Notes: generated by a model from the sequence alone, not told the origin. A stretch of 64,000 nt of DNA from Propionibacterium sp. oral taxon 192 str. F0372 (GCF_000413315.1 NZ_KE340297.1:1682581-1746580); one strand, 5' to 3'. Positions 1-10,351 are shown, numbered from the stretch's first letter. Translations and numbers: made by a program.

Positions 1-194
1 AAAGGATCGAGAAGGGTGCCCAGCAGTCCCATGTGCAGATTCGCAATGGAAGCGACATCGGTTGCGTTAAATTTTCCGTTAGTGAACTCCTTGGTGATGG
101 AGACCAAGTCCTTGTAGATGGGAATCTTGAACTCCGTTCCACCGAGGGAGGGGTTCGAGAGTGTGTTCGGTTTTTGATCCTCGTTGTTGGTCAT
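1..194 (-). CDS. Partial protein of unknown function at the edge of an ESX-associated cluster
   Basis: An open frame on the minus strand begins with ATG at 194 and runs off the left edge, giving 64 visible residues that start MTNNEDQKPNTLSNPSLGG. It lies 9 bp after the stop of the EspC-like gene and has a purine-rich GAGAAGACGAG just before the start, so the two are probably co-transcribed. No domain is recognisable in the visible part. From its position it could be a larger secreted or effector protein of the same type VII secretion locus, but that is inference from context only. Confidence 0.55.
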   Translation of the reverse strand, partial: MTNNEDQKPNTLSNPSLGGTEFKIPIYKDLVSITKEFTNGKFNATDVASIANLHMGLLGTLLDP

Positions 195-203
195 CTCGTC
201 TTC

Positions 204-530
204 TCATTTCGCGTCGAGCATGCTGCGTATCTGCTGGGCTATCGCCGCATTGTCGGTTTCTGTGGTTTCGTAGTCGGTGGCAGTCGCGTCCAAGTTGTAA
301 GCAGTGGCGTTGGCGAGTTCGCCCAGACCCTTGATGGATGACACGCCGCTATTCCCCACCAATTTGAGGATCGGATAGGTGACTGAACCAACCAGGAGTC
401 CGTACATAGAGAAAGACCCAACGCTCTTTATAGACATGGCATCTGCAATCAAATTCATCTCATTTGCTCGAGCACCCAAGCTCGAATTGTGACAACGTAG
501 CTGTGAAACATCGACTTGTATATCGTTCAT
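204..530 (-). CDS. EspC-like type VII secretion-associated small protein
   Basis: A 108-residue protein predicted to be mostly helical. Its plan matches the ESX secretion-associated EspC-like family: an N-terminal helix after MNDIQVDVSQL, a short hydrophobic/glycine segment in the middle (about residues 38-70), and a C-terminal helix containing ATDYETTETDNAA, close to the A-x-DYETTD pattern common in these proteins. Members are small helical substrates or partners exported by the ESX/type VII machinery. It follows the tandem YbaB-like gene by 29 bp and precedes the partial gene by 9 bp, which suggests one minus-strand operon. No ESX ATPase (EccC) or membrane component is in the window. Family assignment is by pattern and is moderately sure. 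Confidence 0.6.
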   Translation of the reverse strand: MNDIQVDVSQLRCHNSSLGARANEMNLIADAMSIKSVGSFSMYGLLVGSVTYPILKLVGNSGVSSIKGLGELANATAYNLDATATDYETTETDNAAIAQQIRSMLDAK

Positions 531-559
531 TTGTTGTTGAACCTCTCTTTTGTATCTGG

Positions 560-1459
560 TTATTCAGTGTCGAGCGCTTTCTGAGCGTTTTCTGTGACTG
601 TGGAAAATAAGGAGACTGTCGGATCATCAGCCTCTGGATCGGACTCAGTCAGCCGCTCGATGGCTAGCCGTGACGCTTCCTCGCAGGCTTGCGCATGGAC
701 GACTTCGGCATCATGGTTGAGAATATCGATGCTGAGGGAGTTGAAGGGTTGGTGAAAATTGATGTCCACAAGTCGGCCCGCTCCGTTGACAACCATGTCC
801 ACCGTCCGAGACGTGGCCTCGGCGACGATCCTGTCCAAGTTCGCGGCCAGCTGTGTTCCTTGTTCGACGGCTTGAGCGATCTCTTTCTCGAATTCGTGCT
901 GGGTGTTGTCGGGATCAAGTGGACGAGACGGGTCCCACTCCGGGACATCGGCGAACAACTCGTCCACGTCGAGTTCAGCGGTGTCACCCAGTGTTTGCTC
1001 GATCCACTCGAGGACATCGTCAGCTTCCAGATCGGCTACCGTGGGTGGCTGCCGGGTCGGGGAGGAGACGGTTCTGGACGACTCGGGTGTCTCCTCGACT
1101 GTGGCCAGGTCCGTAACCTCGGTCGGCAACGATGACCGGATGCCCTGTGCGATCCCAGGAGCTTCCATAATCGTGGCGACCTGTTGGGACATAGCAGCGT
1201 TTGCGCTGGCGATCAGTTCTGCGTGGGCCTTGAGAACCTTGCTCCGTAGAACCGCTGCACTGAGACGCTGAGCCTTGGTGGTGAACTTGAGTTCAGCGAT
1301 TTGGGAGGTACCGGTCATGCGCAGTGTGAACTCGGGGCACTCGTGAATGCCACCGTTAGAGGTGAGAGCCTCCTGCATCTCCTGCGCTCGGATGGTCCAT
1401 TCCCTAGTCAGACCAGCAAGTTCTTGGACGATCGTGCGGAAATCAGGCTCGGAAATCAT
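560..1459 (-). CDS. Tandem YbaB/EbfC-like protein of an ESX-associated cluster
   Basis: The protein has 299 residues and appears to hold two YbaB/EbfC-like domains: residues about 7-98 (helix, beta pair with RMTGTSQIAELKFT, then a long helix) and residues about 185-272 (helix, VDMVVNGAGRLVDINF, helix). An acidic, Pro/Thr-rich linker joins them. YbaB proteins are normally dimers of about 100 residues that bind DNA; single-chain versions with long tails are common beside ESX genes in actinobacteria, where their role is unknown. The start MISEPDF at 1459 was preferred to an upstream ATG at 1606 because the extra 49 residues overlap the divergent glycosyltransferase and because a -10 box (TAGGAT) ends 7 nt before this ATG. 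Confidence 0.65.
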   Translation of the reverse strand: MISEPDFRTIVQELAGLTREWTIRAQEMQEALTSNGGIHECPEFTLRMTGTSQIAELKFTTKAQRLSAAVLRSKVLKAHAELIASANAAMSQQVATIMEAPGIAQGIRSSLPTEVTDLATVEETPESSRTVSSPTRQPPTVADLEADDVLEWIEQTLGDTAELDVDELFADVPEWDPSRPLDPDNTQHEFEKEIAQAVEQGTQLAANLDRIVAEATSRTVDMVVNGAGRLVDINFHQPFNSLSIDILNHDAEVVHAQACEEASRLAIERLTESDPEADDPTVSLFSTVTENAQKALDTE

Positions 1460-1466
1460 GCGCGTT

Positions 1467-1472
1467 ATCCTA
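1467..1472 (-). promoter_or_regulatory. -10 box TAGGAT for the YbaB-like gene (leaderless)
   Basis: On the minus strand TAGGAT is followed by 7 nt and the ATG at 1459, with no ribosome binding site between, so transcription probably begins at or next to the start codon. No clear -35 element is seen. Confidence 0.5.
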
Positions 1473-1563
1473 GGGTTCAGAGGGTGCACTGATCCTTCGC
1501 GGGAGCACTGATTCCTTCCGGACACGAACAGCCAGCCTCGACAGCCGATCACCAGGAGGACAA

Positions 1564-2661
1564 ATGCCGGCGCTGCGCATCGCTCAAGTGGCCAATTTTG
1601 TCTCACCGACCTCGGGGGGGATGAAGGTCGCCATTGATCAACTAGGCCGGGGGTATGCCGCCGCGGGTGCTGAGCGGCTGCTGCTCATCCCCGGCGAGAC
1701 CGATCGGACCACCGTTACCGATGCCGGGACGATCGTTGAGGTGGGGGCGCCGAAGATCTCCTCTTCGTACCGGATGATCCTTGATCTCAAGGCCGCTCGT
1801 GCTGCCTTGGAATCCTTCGGGCCCACTTCCATCGAGTGTTCCGACAAATGGTCGCTCACTCGGCTGTCGACCTGGGCTGCCCAGCACAGGGTTGGAACGG
1901 TATTGCTCAGCCACGAGCGGCTTGAGGAGATGGCCACCGATTGGGTTGGGCACGGTGCAGTGGTGCGTTCCGCGGTGCGTGCCTGGAACCGGCGACTGGC
2001 CGATCGCTTCGATATCGTCGTGGTGACCTCCCGGTACTCAGGGGTGGAGTTCGAGCGGATCGGTGCCCACCCCCACTTGGTGCCACTCGGCGTGGATCTG
2101 GACAATTTCCATCCCTCGAAGGGGCATCCTCCCGGCATCGGCCCGGTGCAGCTCGTCCACGTCGGGCGCATGTCCCACGAGAAATACCCGCAATTGGCGG
2201 TGGCCTCTGCGGTCGAATTGCACCGAAGAGGAGTCGGCTTCCAATTGAACATGTACGGAACCGGTCCGGACATTGACTCCCTACGCAAGCTGGCTGGCGA
2301 TGCACCCGTCAAGTTTCATGGGCTGATCGCAGATCGTGCGGAGGTGGCGCGCAGGCTCGCCGCAAGCGACATTTCGCTGTCGGTGTGCCCCACCGAAACC
2401 TTCGGGCTGGCGCTGCTCGAAGCACTCGCCTGCGGGACTCCCGTCATCACCGCCGACCGTGGAGGGGCCCGGGAACTCGTCGATGAGAGCTGCGCAGGGT
2501 GGGGGAGCCCAGATGCAATTTCCATTGCCGATGCCGTGGAAAACCTCATCGCCAGGCGCAGCCGCAGCCTGCGGCACGCGGCCCGGAGCCGCGCCGAGCA
2601 GTATCCTTGGTCGGCGAGCGTGGAGCGGATGCTCGACATCCATGCGACCGTGACCTATTGA
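1564..2661 (+). CDS. GT4-family glycosyltransferase
   Basis: A 365-residue retaining glycosyltransferase of the GT-B fold, family GT4. The N-terminal domain begins with a beta strand and the acceptor-side glycine loop TSGGMKVAIDQL; the C-terminal nucleotide-sugar domain carries VHVGRMSHEKYPQLA and the E-x7-E signature CPTETFGLALLEALACGTP near residue 277. It most resembles actinobacterial mannosyltransferases that act on lipids or lipoglycans, but donor and acceptor cannot be read from sequence. The start is supported by the strong AGGAGGACAA ribosome binding site. It is divergent from the YbaB-like gene and stands alone, ending in a bidirectional terminator. Confidence 0.85.
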   Translation: MPALRIAQVANFVSPTSGGMKVAIDQLGRGYAAAGAERLLLIPGETDRTTVTDAGTIVEVGAPKISSSYRMILDLKAARAALESFGPTSIECSDKWSLTRLSTWAAQHRVGTVLLSHERLEEMATDWVGHGAVVRSAVRAWNRRLADRFDIVVVTSRYSGVEFERIGAHPHLVPLGVDLDNFHPSKGHPPGIGPVQLVHVGRMSHEKYPQLAVASAVELHRRGVGFQLNMYGTGPDIDSLRKLAGDAPVKFHGLIADRAEVARRLAASDISLSVCPTETFGLALLEALACGTPVITADRGGARELVDESCAGWGSPDAISIADAVENLIARRSRSLRHAARSRAEQYPWSASVERMLDIHATVTY

Positions 2662-2682
2662 GGGCGCACGATATTGGCAATG

Positions 2683-2719
2683 CAACAGGGGTGGCACCAC
2701 TGTGGTGCCACCCCTGTTG
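2683..2719. terminator. Bidirectional terminator between the glycosyltransferase and rpfB
   Basis: A perfect 18-bp inverted repeat (CAACAGGGGTGGCACCAC and its complement) separated by a single T; in RNA a few inner pairs open to form the loop. It sits 22 bp after the glycosyltransferase and 22 bp after the convergent rpfB-like gene, so it can serve both. Confidence 0.8.
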
Positions 2720-2740
2720 GGTGATGAGGGATTATATCTC

Positions 2741-5058
<2,318 letters not shown>

Positions 5059-5108
5059 GCTTCTCCGTGGTCGGGTTCCCCTGACGGCCGCTTTGGCCAG
5101 TGGTAAAA

Positions 5109-5137
5109 AGTCTATGCGAAATCTGAGAATCTTCCAA
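5109..5137 (-). promoter_or_regulatory. Housekeeping-type promoter for the SLT/rpfB pair
   Basis: On the minus strand a -35 TTGGAA (5137-5132) and a -10 TAGACT (5114-5109) are separated by exactly 17 bp in an AT-rich stretch. Transcription would start near 5102, leaving a 5-prime leader of about 44 nt that contains a small GGCC-AAAGC-GGCC hairpin. Confidence 0.65.
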
Positions 5138-5186
5138 GAAGAAATTGAGAAACGTATTAAAATGCCTTGTCGCTCCGATTGAAGTG

Positions 5187-5218
5187 GATTGCCCCCGCCA
5201 ATCATGGCGGGGGCAATC
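5187..5218 (-). terminator. Terminator downstream of sodA
   Basis: A perfect 14-bp stem (GATTGCCCCCGCCA) closed by a 4-nt ATCA loop, beginning 14 bp after the sodA stop. The T tract is weak, as is common in high-GC actinobacteria. Confidence 0.75.
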
Positions 5219-5232
5219 GATACGGCATCGTC

Positions 5233-5829
5233 TCAGCGGGCAGCGGCGAAGCGCTCTGCGACATCTGTCCAGTTGATGATGTTCCAGAAGGCGGTCACGT
5301 AGTCAGCCTTGACGTTCTTGTACTGCAGGTAGAAGGCGTGCTCCCACATGTCAAGCAGCAGCAGCGGCACCTGGCCGACCGGTATGTTGCCCTGCTGATC
5401 GTAGAAGGCGAGGGTGTTCAGCCGCTGGCCGAGCGGATCGTAGACCAGTGCGCCCCAGCCAGAGCCCTGGATGGACTTGGCGGCCTCGGAGAACTGGGCC
5501 CTGAAGGCGTCGAAGGAGCCAAAGAACTCGTCGATGGCCGCAGCGAGTTCGCCCTGCGGGCGCTCGGGGGCGTTGGGTGCGAGATTCTTCCAGAAGACGG
5601 AGTGGTTGGTGTGGCCGCCGAGGTTGAAGGCCAGGTCCTTCTCCAGCTTGGAGATCGCACCGAAGTCGCCCTTCTCCCGGGCCTCGGCAAGTTTCTCGAG
5701 GGCGGTGTTGGCGCCGGCGACGTAGGCCGCGTGGTGCTTGTCGTGGTGGAGCTGCATGATTTCACCGGAGATGTGCGGCTCGAGAGCACCGTAATCGTAG
5801 TCGAGTTCGGGCAGGGTGTAGATGGCCAT
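5233..5829 (-). CDS. sodA: Superoxide dismutase (Fe/Mn family)
   Basis: A 198-residue cytosolic Fe/Mn superoxide dismutase that converts superoxide to oxygen and hydrogen peroxide. All four metal ligands are visible: His28 (QLHHDKHH), His76 ([10 protein letters not shown]), Asp160 and His164 (LDMWEHAFY). Length and motifs are standard. Actinobacterial and propionibacterial members may work with Fe or Mn; the metal cannot be told from sequence alone. The start has an AGAAGGAG ribosome binding site, and a possible promoter (TTGGGG, 17-18 bp, an ATAATC-like box) lies about 60-95 bp upstream. The gene is monocistronic, with a strong hairpin after it. Confidence 0.95.
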   Translation of the reverse strand: MAIYTLPELDYDYGALEPHISGEIMQLHHDKHHAAYVAGANTALEKLAEAREKGDFGAISKLEKDLAFNLGGHTNHSVFWKNLAPNAPERPQGELAAAIDEFFGSFDAFRAQFSEAAKSIQGSGWGALVYDPLGQRLNTLAFYDQQGNIPVGQVPLLLLDMWEHAFYLQYKNVKADYVTAFWNIINWTDVAERFAAAR

Positions 5830-5954
5830 CTGGATGCTCCTTCTGGTCGGATGGGCATTGAGTCGAACAACACTGTTGATCCGATTATTCCCACGGTGAA
5901 AAGAGCCCCAATGGGTGATTGCCCGCCAGCTGACGGTTCACTGATGCCGAAGCG

Positions 5955-6551
5955 TCAGCCGCGACTAACTTCCAGAACCCGGAATCCCTTGGCCGACGCG
6001 ACCTTGATGGCCTGCCAGCCTTGCCCCACGAGCCACTTGGTGAGCGAATCAGCGCCCAGGTTCCTGCCCACCACTAGACGGGCAATGCCGTCATCGGTGA
6101 GGCGGGGCAACCAGGTCGTGAGTAGGTCATGGAGGGCCTGTTTGCCGATCCTGATCGGGGGATTCGACCAGATTTCGTCGTAGCGGATCTCGGGAGCCAC
6201 CTGAGCGGGTTCCAGTGCATGCACCCGGTCGCCGACCCCGGCACGTTGGGCATTCTCCGTGGTCAGTTGCAAGGCTAGGAGGTTCACATCGACGGCATCC
6301 ACATGGGCGGTGGGGCAGTGAGTGGCCAAGGCGACGGCGATCGGTCCGAAGCCGCACCCCAGGTCGAGAAGCCGTGCCAGGTTGCCGGTGGGTGGGTGGG
6401 TCTGCTTGAACAGAACGAGGGTGCCTAGGTCGAGCCGGTGAGCTGAGAACACCCCAGGGGCTGAAGTGAAGTGATGATCGACCCCCCAAATGGTGGCCCG
6501 CACCTCATGGCGGGTCCCATCGTCGCTGGAGGTGGTGAAGTAATGGCTCAT
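5955..6551 (-). CDS. RsmC-like SAM-dependent methyltransferase
   Basis: A class I S-adenosylmethionine-dependent methyltransferase of 198 residues. It shows the SAM-binding LLDLGCGFGPIAVALA motif (about residues 61-76) and the NPPIR motif (NPP followed by IRIGKQ) typical of enzymes that methylate an exocyclic amino group of a base; the overall pattern is that of the C-terminal catalytic half of RsmC, the 16S rRNA guanine-N2 methyltransferase, without RsmC's N-terminal pseudodomain. Its ATG overlaps the truA stop as ATGA, so it is the third gene of a trmB-truA-methyltransferase operon of RNA modification. The exact RNA target is inferred, not shown. Confidence 0.8.
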   Translation of the reverse strand: MSHYFTTSSDDGTRHEVRATIWGVDHHFTSAPGVFSAHRLDLGTLVLFKQTHPPTGNLARLLDLGCGFGPIAVALATHCPTAHVDAVDVNLLALQLTTENAQRAGVGDRVHALEPAQVAPEIRYDEIWSNPPIRIGKQALHDLLTTWLPRLTDDGIARLVVGRNLGADSLTKWLVGQGWQAIKVASAKGFRVLEVSRG

Positions 6552-7375
6552 CGTTGCTCCAATTCACTGCGAAGACGCCGGACCCGTGAGGCTGCCGCCC
6601 GCTCGGCGAGTCCATCGTCGCCGGGGTAGCCGACCTCCTCCAGACACAGGCCCTTGGCGGGCATCACATGAATCTCTCCACAGCGGGTGCTCATCACCGC
6701 GGTGCGAGCCAGCCAGTCCAGATCGCGACGCCCGCTGCCGACCGCGGTGATCGCCCCCACCAGGGAACGCACCATCGAGTGACAGAAGGCATCTGCGCTC
6801 ACCGTCACCATGATGGTGCCGCATTCGTCGTCGAGGCGTTTTAAATGGAAGGTCTTGAGATCGCGGATAGTCGTGGCGCCCTCGCGATATTTGGCGAAGG
6901 GGGCGAAATCGCGTAACCCGAGCAAAGTGGCGGCCCCTTGGTTCATTGCATCCAGGTCCAACTCGCCCGAGACCTTGGTCACTAAGTGGCGTAGCAGGGG
7001 ATCGGGACGTGAGAGGTCATCCCACAGCCGGTAGGCATAACGTCGCCACAGTGCAGAGAAACGGGCATCGAAACCCGCTGCGGCCGGTGCAAAACCCGAG
7101 ATAACGATGTCTGGTGGCAGTGCCTTGATCAAGGCGCATGCTAGGTGTTCACCGTCATGATCATCGGGCAGATCGACGTGGGCCACCTGCCCGCGGGCGT
7201 GAACCCCGGCATCGGTGCGCCCTGCGACGGTGAGCGCCACCGGCTCGGGGGAACGCGATATTCGGGCGATCCAAGTTTCCAATTCTCCCTGCACGGTGCG
7301 CAGCCCGGGTTGTGTGGCCCAGCCATGGAAGCCGGTGCCGTCGTAGGCCAGATCGATCCGCCAGCGCTTGGTCAT
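6548..7375 (-). CDS. truA: tRNA pseudouridine(38-40) synthase TruA
   Basis: A 275-residue TruA enzyme that isomerises uridines at positions 38-40 in the tRNA anticodon stem to pseudouridine. The catalytic aspartate is Asp55 in the family signature GRTDAGVHA, and the start RIDLAYDGTGFHGWATQ is typical. Length is standard. It is translationally coupled on both sides: its ATG overlaps the trmB stop and its stop overlaps the start of the downstream methyltransferase, both as ATGA. In many actinobacteria truA sits beside rplQ; here it sits instead with trmB. Confidence 0.95.
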   Translation of the reverse strand: MTKRWRIDLAYDGTGFHGWATQPGLRTVQGELETWIARISRSPEPVALTVAGRTDAGVHARGQVAHVDLPDDHDGEHLACALIKALPPDIVISGFAPAAAGFDARFSALWRRYAYRLWDDLSRPDPLLRHLVTKVSGELDLDAMNQGAATLLGLRDFAPFAKYREGATTIRDLKTFHLKRLDDECGTIMVTVSADAFCHSMVRSLVGAITAVGSGRRDLDWLARTAVMSTRCGEIHVMPAKGLCLEEVGYPGDDGLAERAAASRVRRLRSELEQR

Positions 7376-8100
7376 GGGATCCTCTGGAAGGTGAGGTCGC
7401 GTACCGGGCGCCCCGCGGTGATTCCGCGTTTCTCGAAACGGGTCAGGGGCCGGGAGGGCGGACGTGGCGCCCAGTCCGGGTGCTCATTGCCCAGTCCGGG
7501 GGTATTGCTCGCCACTTTCAGCATCTGGTTGGCATAGTCGGGCCAATCGGTGGCCATCCGCCATACCCCGCCGGGAGCGAGCCGGGATGCGACCAGCGCC
7601 GCGAATTCTGGGTTGATCAGGCGACGCTTGTGGTGGCGCTTCTTGTGCCAGGGGTCGGGGAAGTAGACGCAGATCTCGTCGATACTGCCTGGTGAGAACA
7701 GCTGACGTAACCCCTGCACGCCATCGACCATGAGGATGCGCACATTGCCGATATTTGCTGCCTCCAGTTTCAAGAGGGTCGATGCGACTGCGGCCTCATA
7801 GACCTCAAAAGCGATCAGACGCGCCATCGGATTGGCCTGTGCCCGGGCGAGCAGGGCCTCGCCGGTGCCTGAACCGATCTCCACCATCAGTGAGTGCTCA
7901 TCGTCAGGCGATTCGGTGCGGAAGAACTCTTTGTCCCAGTCGACGGTGGCATCCTTAGCCAGCGAGGTTCGCAGGTCGCCGGTTGGTAGCTGGATGAAAT
8001 AACGCTCGGCTAATCGCCGCATCCCACTGGCCTGGGATCGGTTCATGCGCGAACTTCTCCTCACATAGGAGACGATCCCGCGGTGTGGTTGATCCGGCAT
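7372..8100 (-). CDS. trmB: tRNA (guanine-N7-)-methyltransferase TrmB
   Basis: A 242-residue SAM-dependent enzyme that forms 7-methylguanosine at position 46 of tRNA. The SAM loop VEIGSGTGEALLARA and the family signature YFPDPWHKKRHHKRRL are clear, as is the C-terminal T-x-FEKRG region. It is the first gene of the trmB-truA-methyltransferase operon, overlapping truA by ATGA. The ATG at 8100 is preceded by a -10 box TACCCT only 6 nt away and no ribosome binding site, so its mRNA is probably leaderless; a second ATG at residue 19 (MNRSQ) is a possible alternative start. Confidence 0.93.
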   Translation of the reverse strand: MPDQPHRGIVSYVRRSSRMNRSQASGMRRLAERYFIQLPTGDLRTSLAKDATVDWDKEFFRTESPDDEHSLMVEIGSGTGEALLARAQANPMARLIAFEVYEAAVASTLLKLEAANIGNVRILMVDGVQGLRQLFSPGSIDEICVYFPDPWHKKRHHKRRLINPEFAALVASRLAPGGVWRMATDWPDYANQMLKVASNTPGLGNEHPDWAPRPPSRPLTRFEKRGITAGRPVRDLTFQRIP

Positions 8101-8106
8101 GGCAAT

Positions 8107-8112
8107 AGGGTA
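8107..8112 (-). promoter_or_regulatory. -10 box TACCCT for trmB (leaderless)
   Basis: Minus-strand TACCCT followed by 6 nt and the trmB ATG, with no Shine-Dalgarno sequence in between. Confidence 0.45.
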
Positions 8113-8244
8113 ACGGCGTACCCCGCGAGGTCGCGATCAGGAGCTTGCGGACAAGGTCTGATGGCAACAAATGCAGCGTTAGTTGGCAACACGAAGCACG
8201 CTCCGAGTGATTGGATCGGGTAATAGGGTACATTAACGGGCGAA

Positions 8245-8388
8245 TTGACCGTATCCAGACACGGATGCGTGGGAATCCGGTGAGAATCCGGAGCTGACGC
8301 GCAGCGGTGATGGGGACGATTCCGACACAACCACTGGTGTGTACCGGGAAGGGTCGGGACCGGACGAACCAAGCCCGAAGACCTGTCA
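8245..8388 (+). promoter_or_regulatory. Cobalamin riboswitch controlling btuCDF
   Basis: The leader carries the conserved cobalamin-aptamer core: GGGAATCCGGTGAGAATCC from 8271, GCTGACGCGCAGCGGTGA just after it (B12-box type), then CCACTGGTGTGTACC, GGGAAGGGTCGGG and the closing AAGCCCGAAGACCTGTC ending near 8388. These elements are in the right order and spacing for the class. Downstream are the permease, ATPase and binding protein of a B12-type importer, which fits feedback control by adenosylcobalamin. A GGCCC/GGGCC hairpin at about 8407-8427 may be part of the expression platform. A TAGGGT box at 8224-8229 could be the -10 element. Outer limits are approximate. Confidence 0.9.
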
Positions 8389-8429
8389 ATTCGTCGTTTC
8401 GTTGGAAGGCCCCGCGCACAGGGCCCGAA

Positions 8430-8519
8430 ATGAGGATGTTGCCCATGGCCAAGTTCTCTTCTGGTGTTCCATCGCGCGATTTGTCCGGCAGCCGGGCATC
8501 GGGGCGTCGGCAGCAATGA
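8430..8519 (+). CDS. Possible 29-residue leader peptide coupled to btuC
   Basis: Between the riboswitch and btuC a short frame begins MRMLPMAKFSSGVPSR (in-frame ATGs at 8430, 8436 and 8445) and ends with a TGA that overlaps the btuC ATG as ATGA at 8516-8519. No protein family is recognised; it is Arg/Ser-rich at the end. Because btuC itself lacks a good ribosome binding site, translation of this frame could deliver ribosomes to btuC and be the step regulated by the riboswitch. That role is inference; the frame could also be chance. Confidence 0.35.
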   Translation: MRMLPMAKFSSGVPSRDLSGSRASGRRQQ

Positions 8520-9568
8520 ACGGCCACGGTGTGCGGAAGCGCCCCTCCACCGTGTTGTTGACCGGGGCGCTCGCGCTCATGCTTGTGGCGGCGTTGGTGG
8601 TGTCTCTTGTCTTCGGGTCGGAATCGATTTCCTTGGAAGAGGTGCTGGAGGTATTGCACGGCAGATTCACCGGGCATCCCCTCGGCTCCGGCTACGACAC
8701 CATCATCTGGGAGTTGCGCATCCCGCGGAGTCTGTTGGCGGCGATCGCCGGGGCAGGCCTGTCCCTGGCCGGAGCAGGCATGCAGACTTTGGTCCGCAAT
8801 CCCTTGGCTGATCCATACCTGCTGGGTCTGTCTGCGGGGGCATCGGTGGGGGCGACTTCGGTGATTGTGATCGGCACATTCTCCGCCTTCGGCGTGTGGG
8901 CCCTATCGGTGGGCGCGCTGATCGGTGCCCTGGGTGCCGCAGTTGCTGTCTACCTGGTGGCGCAGGCCCAAGGTGGCTTGACGCCCCTGCGACTGGTGCT
9001 TTCCGGGGTCGTGATGAGTGCCGCGTTCAACGCGATTTCTGCGCTGATGGTCTTTCTCTCCGACGACAACCGGGCAGCGACCTCGGTGATGTTCTGGAGC
9101 CTTGGATCGGTGGCCGGGGCCACGTGGGTTAAGTTGATCTTCCCGGTGGTGGTGCTGGTCGTGGTGGGGATCTTGATGATGGTGTTCAGCGGGTGGCTGG
9201 ATGCCATGGCTGCCGGACCGGCGACTGCCACCGCGCTAGGGGTTCCAGTGATCGCAACGCGCAACGGTTTGTTCGTGGCCATGGGTGTTCTGGTCGGTGC
9301 TCTTGTCGCGGTGAGTGGCGGTATTGGCTTCGTTGGGCTGATCGTTCCCCACGCAGCCCGGATGGTTGTCGGTGCCCTGCACCGAAACGTGCTGCCTGTC
9401 TCGGCGGTGGGGGGAGCGCTGTTTATGGTGCTCGTGGACATCATCGCCCGTGTCGTGGTGGCGCCCCAGGAGATCCCCTTGGGCGTGGTCACCGGGGTCA
9501 TCGGCGCTCCCATGTTCCTGTTCCTCATGGGCCGTAGGTCTTATGCCTTCGGAGGCCGCGACTCATGA
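8516..9568 (+). CDS. btuC: Cobalamin ABC importer, permease (FecCD/BtuC family)
   Basis: A 350-residue inner-membrane permease with about ten transmembrane helices. Family landmarks are LRIPRSLLAAIAGAGLSLAG, the NPLADPYLLGLSAGASVGA segment and the C-terminal IGFVGLIVPHAARMVVG loop that contacts the ATPase. Members import B12, haem or siderophores; the cobalamin riboswitch in front makes B12 (or a corrinoid) the likely cargo. The start at 8516 (MNGHGVRKRP) was chosen because it begins just before the first membrane helix and overlaps a leader ORF as ATGA; no clear ribosome binding site precedes it. An open frame extends upstream to 8339 but that part would be riboswitch RNA. Its stop overlaps btuD as ATGA. 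Confidence 0.88.
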   Translation: MNGHGVRKRPSTVLLTGALALMLVAALVVSLVFGSESISLEEVLEVLHGRFTGHPLGSGYDTIIWELRIPRSLLAAIAGAGLSLAGAGMQTLVRNPLADPYLLGLSAGASVGATSVIVIGTFSAFGVWALSVGALIGALGAAVAVYLVAQAQGGLTPLRLVLSGVVMSAAFNAISALMVFLSDDNRAATSVMFWSLGSVAGATWVKLIFPVVVLVVVGILMMVFSGWLDAMAAGPATATALGVPVIATRNGLFVAMGVLVGALVAVSGGIGFVGLIVPHAARMVVGALHRNVLPVSAVGGALFMVLVDIIARVVVAPQEIPLGVVTGVIGAPMFLFLMGRRSYAFGGRDS

Positions 9569-10347
9569 ATGGACACGTCCCCGATGTGCGTTTGCGGGAT
9601 GTCACTGCCTCGATCGGCTCCCACATGGTCGTGTCCGGGGTCAGCTTCGAGGTACCGGCTGGATGCAAGGCGGCAATCGTCGGCACCAATGGAGCGGGCA
9701 AGTCGACGCTGTTGCGCGCCATGGCCGCGATCAACCCACCCACCAGTGGGACGGTACTGGTTGGCGGTGAGGACATCGCCCGCATGAAGCATCGTCAACG
9801 AGCCAAGACGATCTCCTTCGTCAGCCAGGAGGAGGGGCCGCCGGCCGATCTCACCTTGGCCGAGATGGTCTCCTTGGGCAGGCTCCCGCACCGTCCGCCG
9901 TGGGCCGTCGACGCCGGACGGGAGAAGGACATCGTCACATTCGCCCTGGAAGTGGTGGGTATGGCGGACAGACTCGATGTGTCGTGTGATCGGCTCTCTG
10001 GCGGAGAACGGCGCAGGGCGATGATCGCGCGTGGCCTGGCCCAACGATGCCCGGTCCTCATGTTGGACGAACCCACTAACCATCTGGACATTGCCTGGAC
10101 GATCCGGGTGCTTGATGCACTGTCTGAGTTTGATGCGACAGTGATCGCAGTCATCCACGACCTCGATCTGGTGCTGCGGCATTTCGATCTCGTCGCAGTC
10201 CTGCACGATCACCGGCTGCTGGCCTTTGGACCTCCGGTCGAGGTCATTACGACCGAACTGATGGCTGGAGCCTTCGGTGTGTCTGCTGTGCAGGTCGCTC
10301 ACCCATTGACTGACGCCAATCATCTACTCGTCAGCAGGAAGGAATGA
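9565..10347 (+). CDS. btuD: Cobalamin ABC importer, ATP-binding subunit
   Basis: A 260-residue ABC ATPase on the cytosolic side of the importer. The Walker A motif is GTNGAGKST (about residues 39-47), the Q-loop follows in FVSQEEG, the ABC signature is LSGGERRR and the Walker B is VLMLDEPTNHLD, with the switch histidine in VIHDLDLV. This is the FepC/BtuD subgroup that pairs with FecCD-type permeases. It overlaps btuC by four bases and is followed by the binding protein 4 bp after its stop, so the three genes form one operon under the riboswitch. Confidence 0.93.
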   Translation: MNGHVPDVRLRDVTASIGSHMVVSGVSFEVPAGCKAAIVGTNGAGKSTLLRAMAAINPPTSGTVLVGGEDIARMKHRQRAKTISFVSQEEGPPADLTLAEMVSLGRLPHRPPWAVDAGREKDIVTFALEVVGMADRLDVSCDRLSGGERRRAMIARGLAQRCPVLMLDEPTNHLDIAWTIRVLDALSEFDATVIAVIHDLDLVLRHFDLVAVLHDHRLLAFGPPVEVITTELMAGAFGVSAVQVAHPLTDANHLLVSRKE

Positions 10348-10351
10348 CAAC

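Noticed and set aside
5059-5186. Possible c-di-AMP (ydaO) riboswitch, as seen upstream of rpf genes in some actinobacteria
   Set aside because: The leader after the promoter is only about 44 nt, and although GGGGAACCC occurs, the rest of the aptamer is missing.
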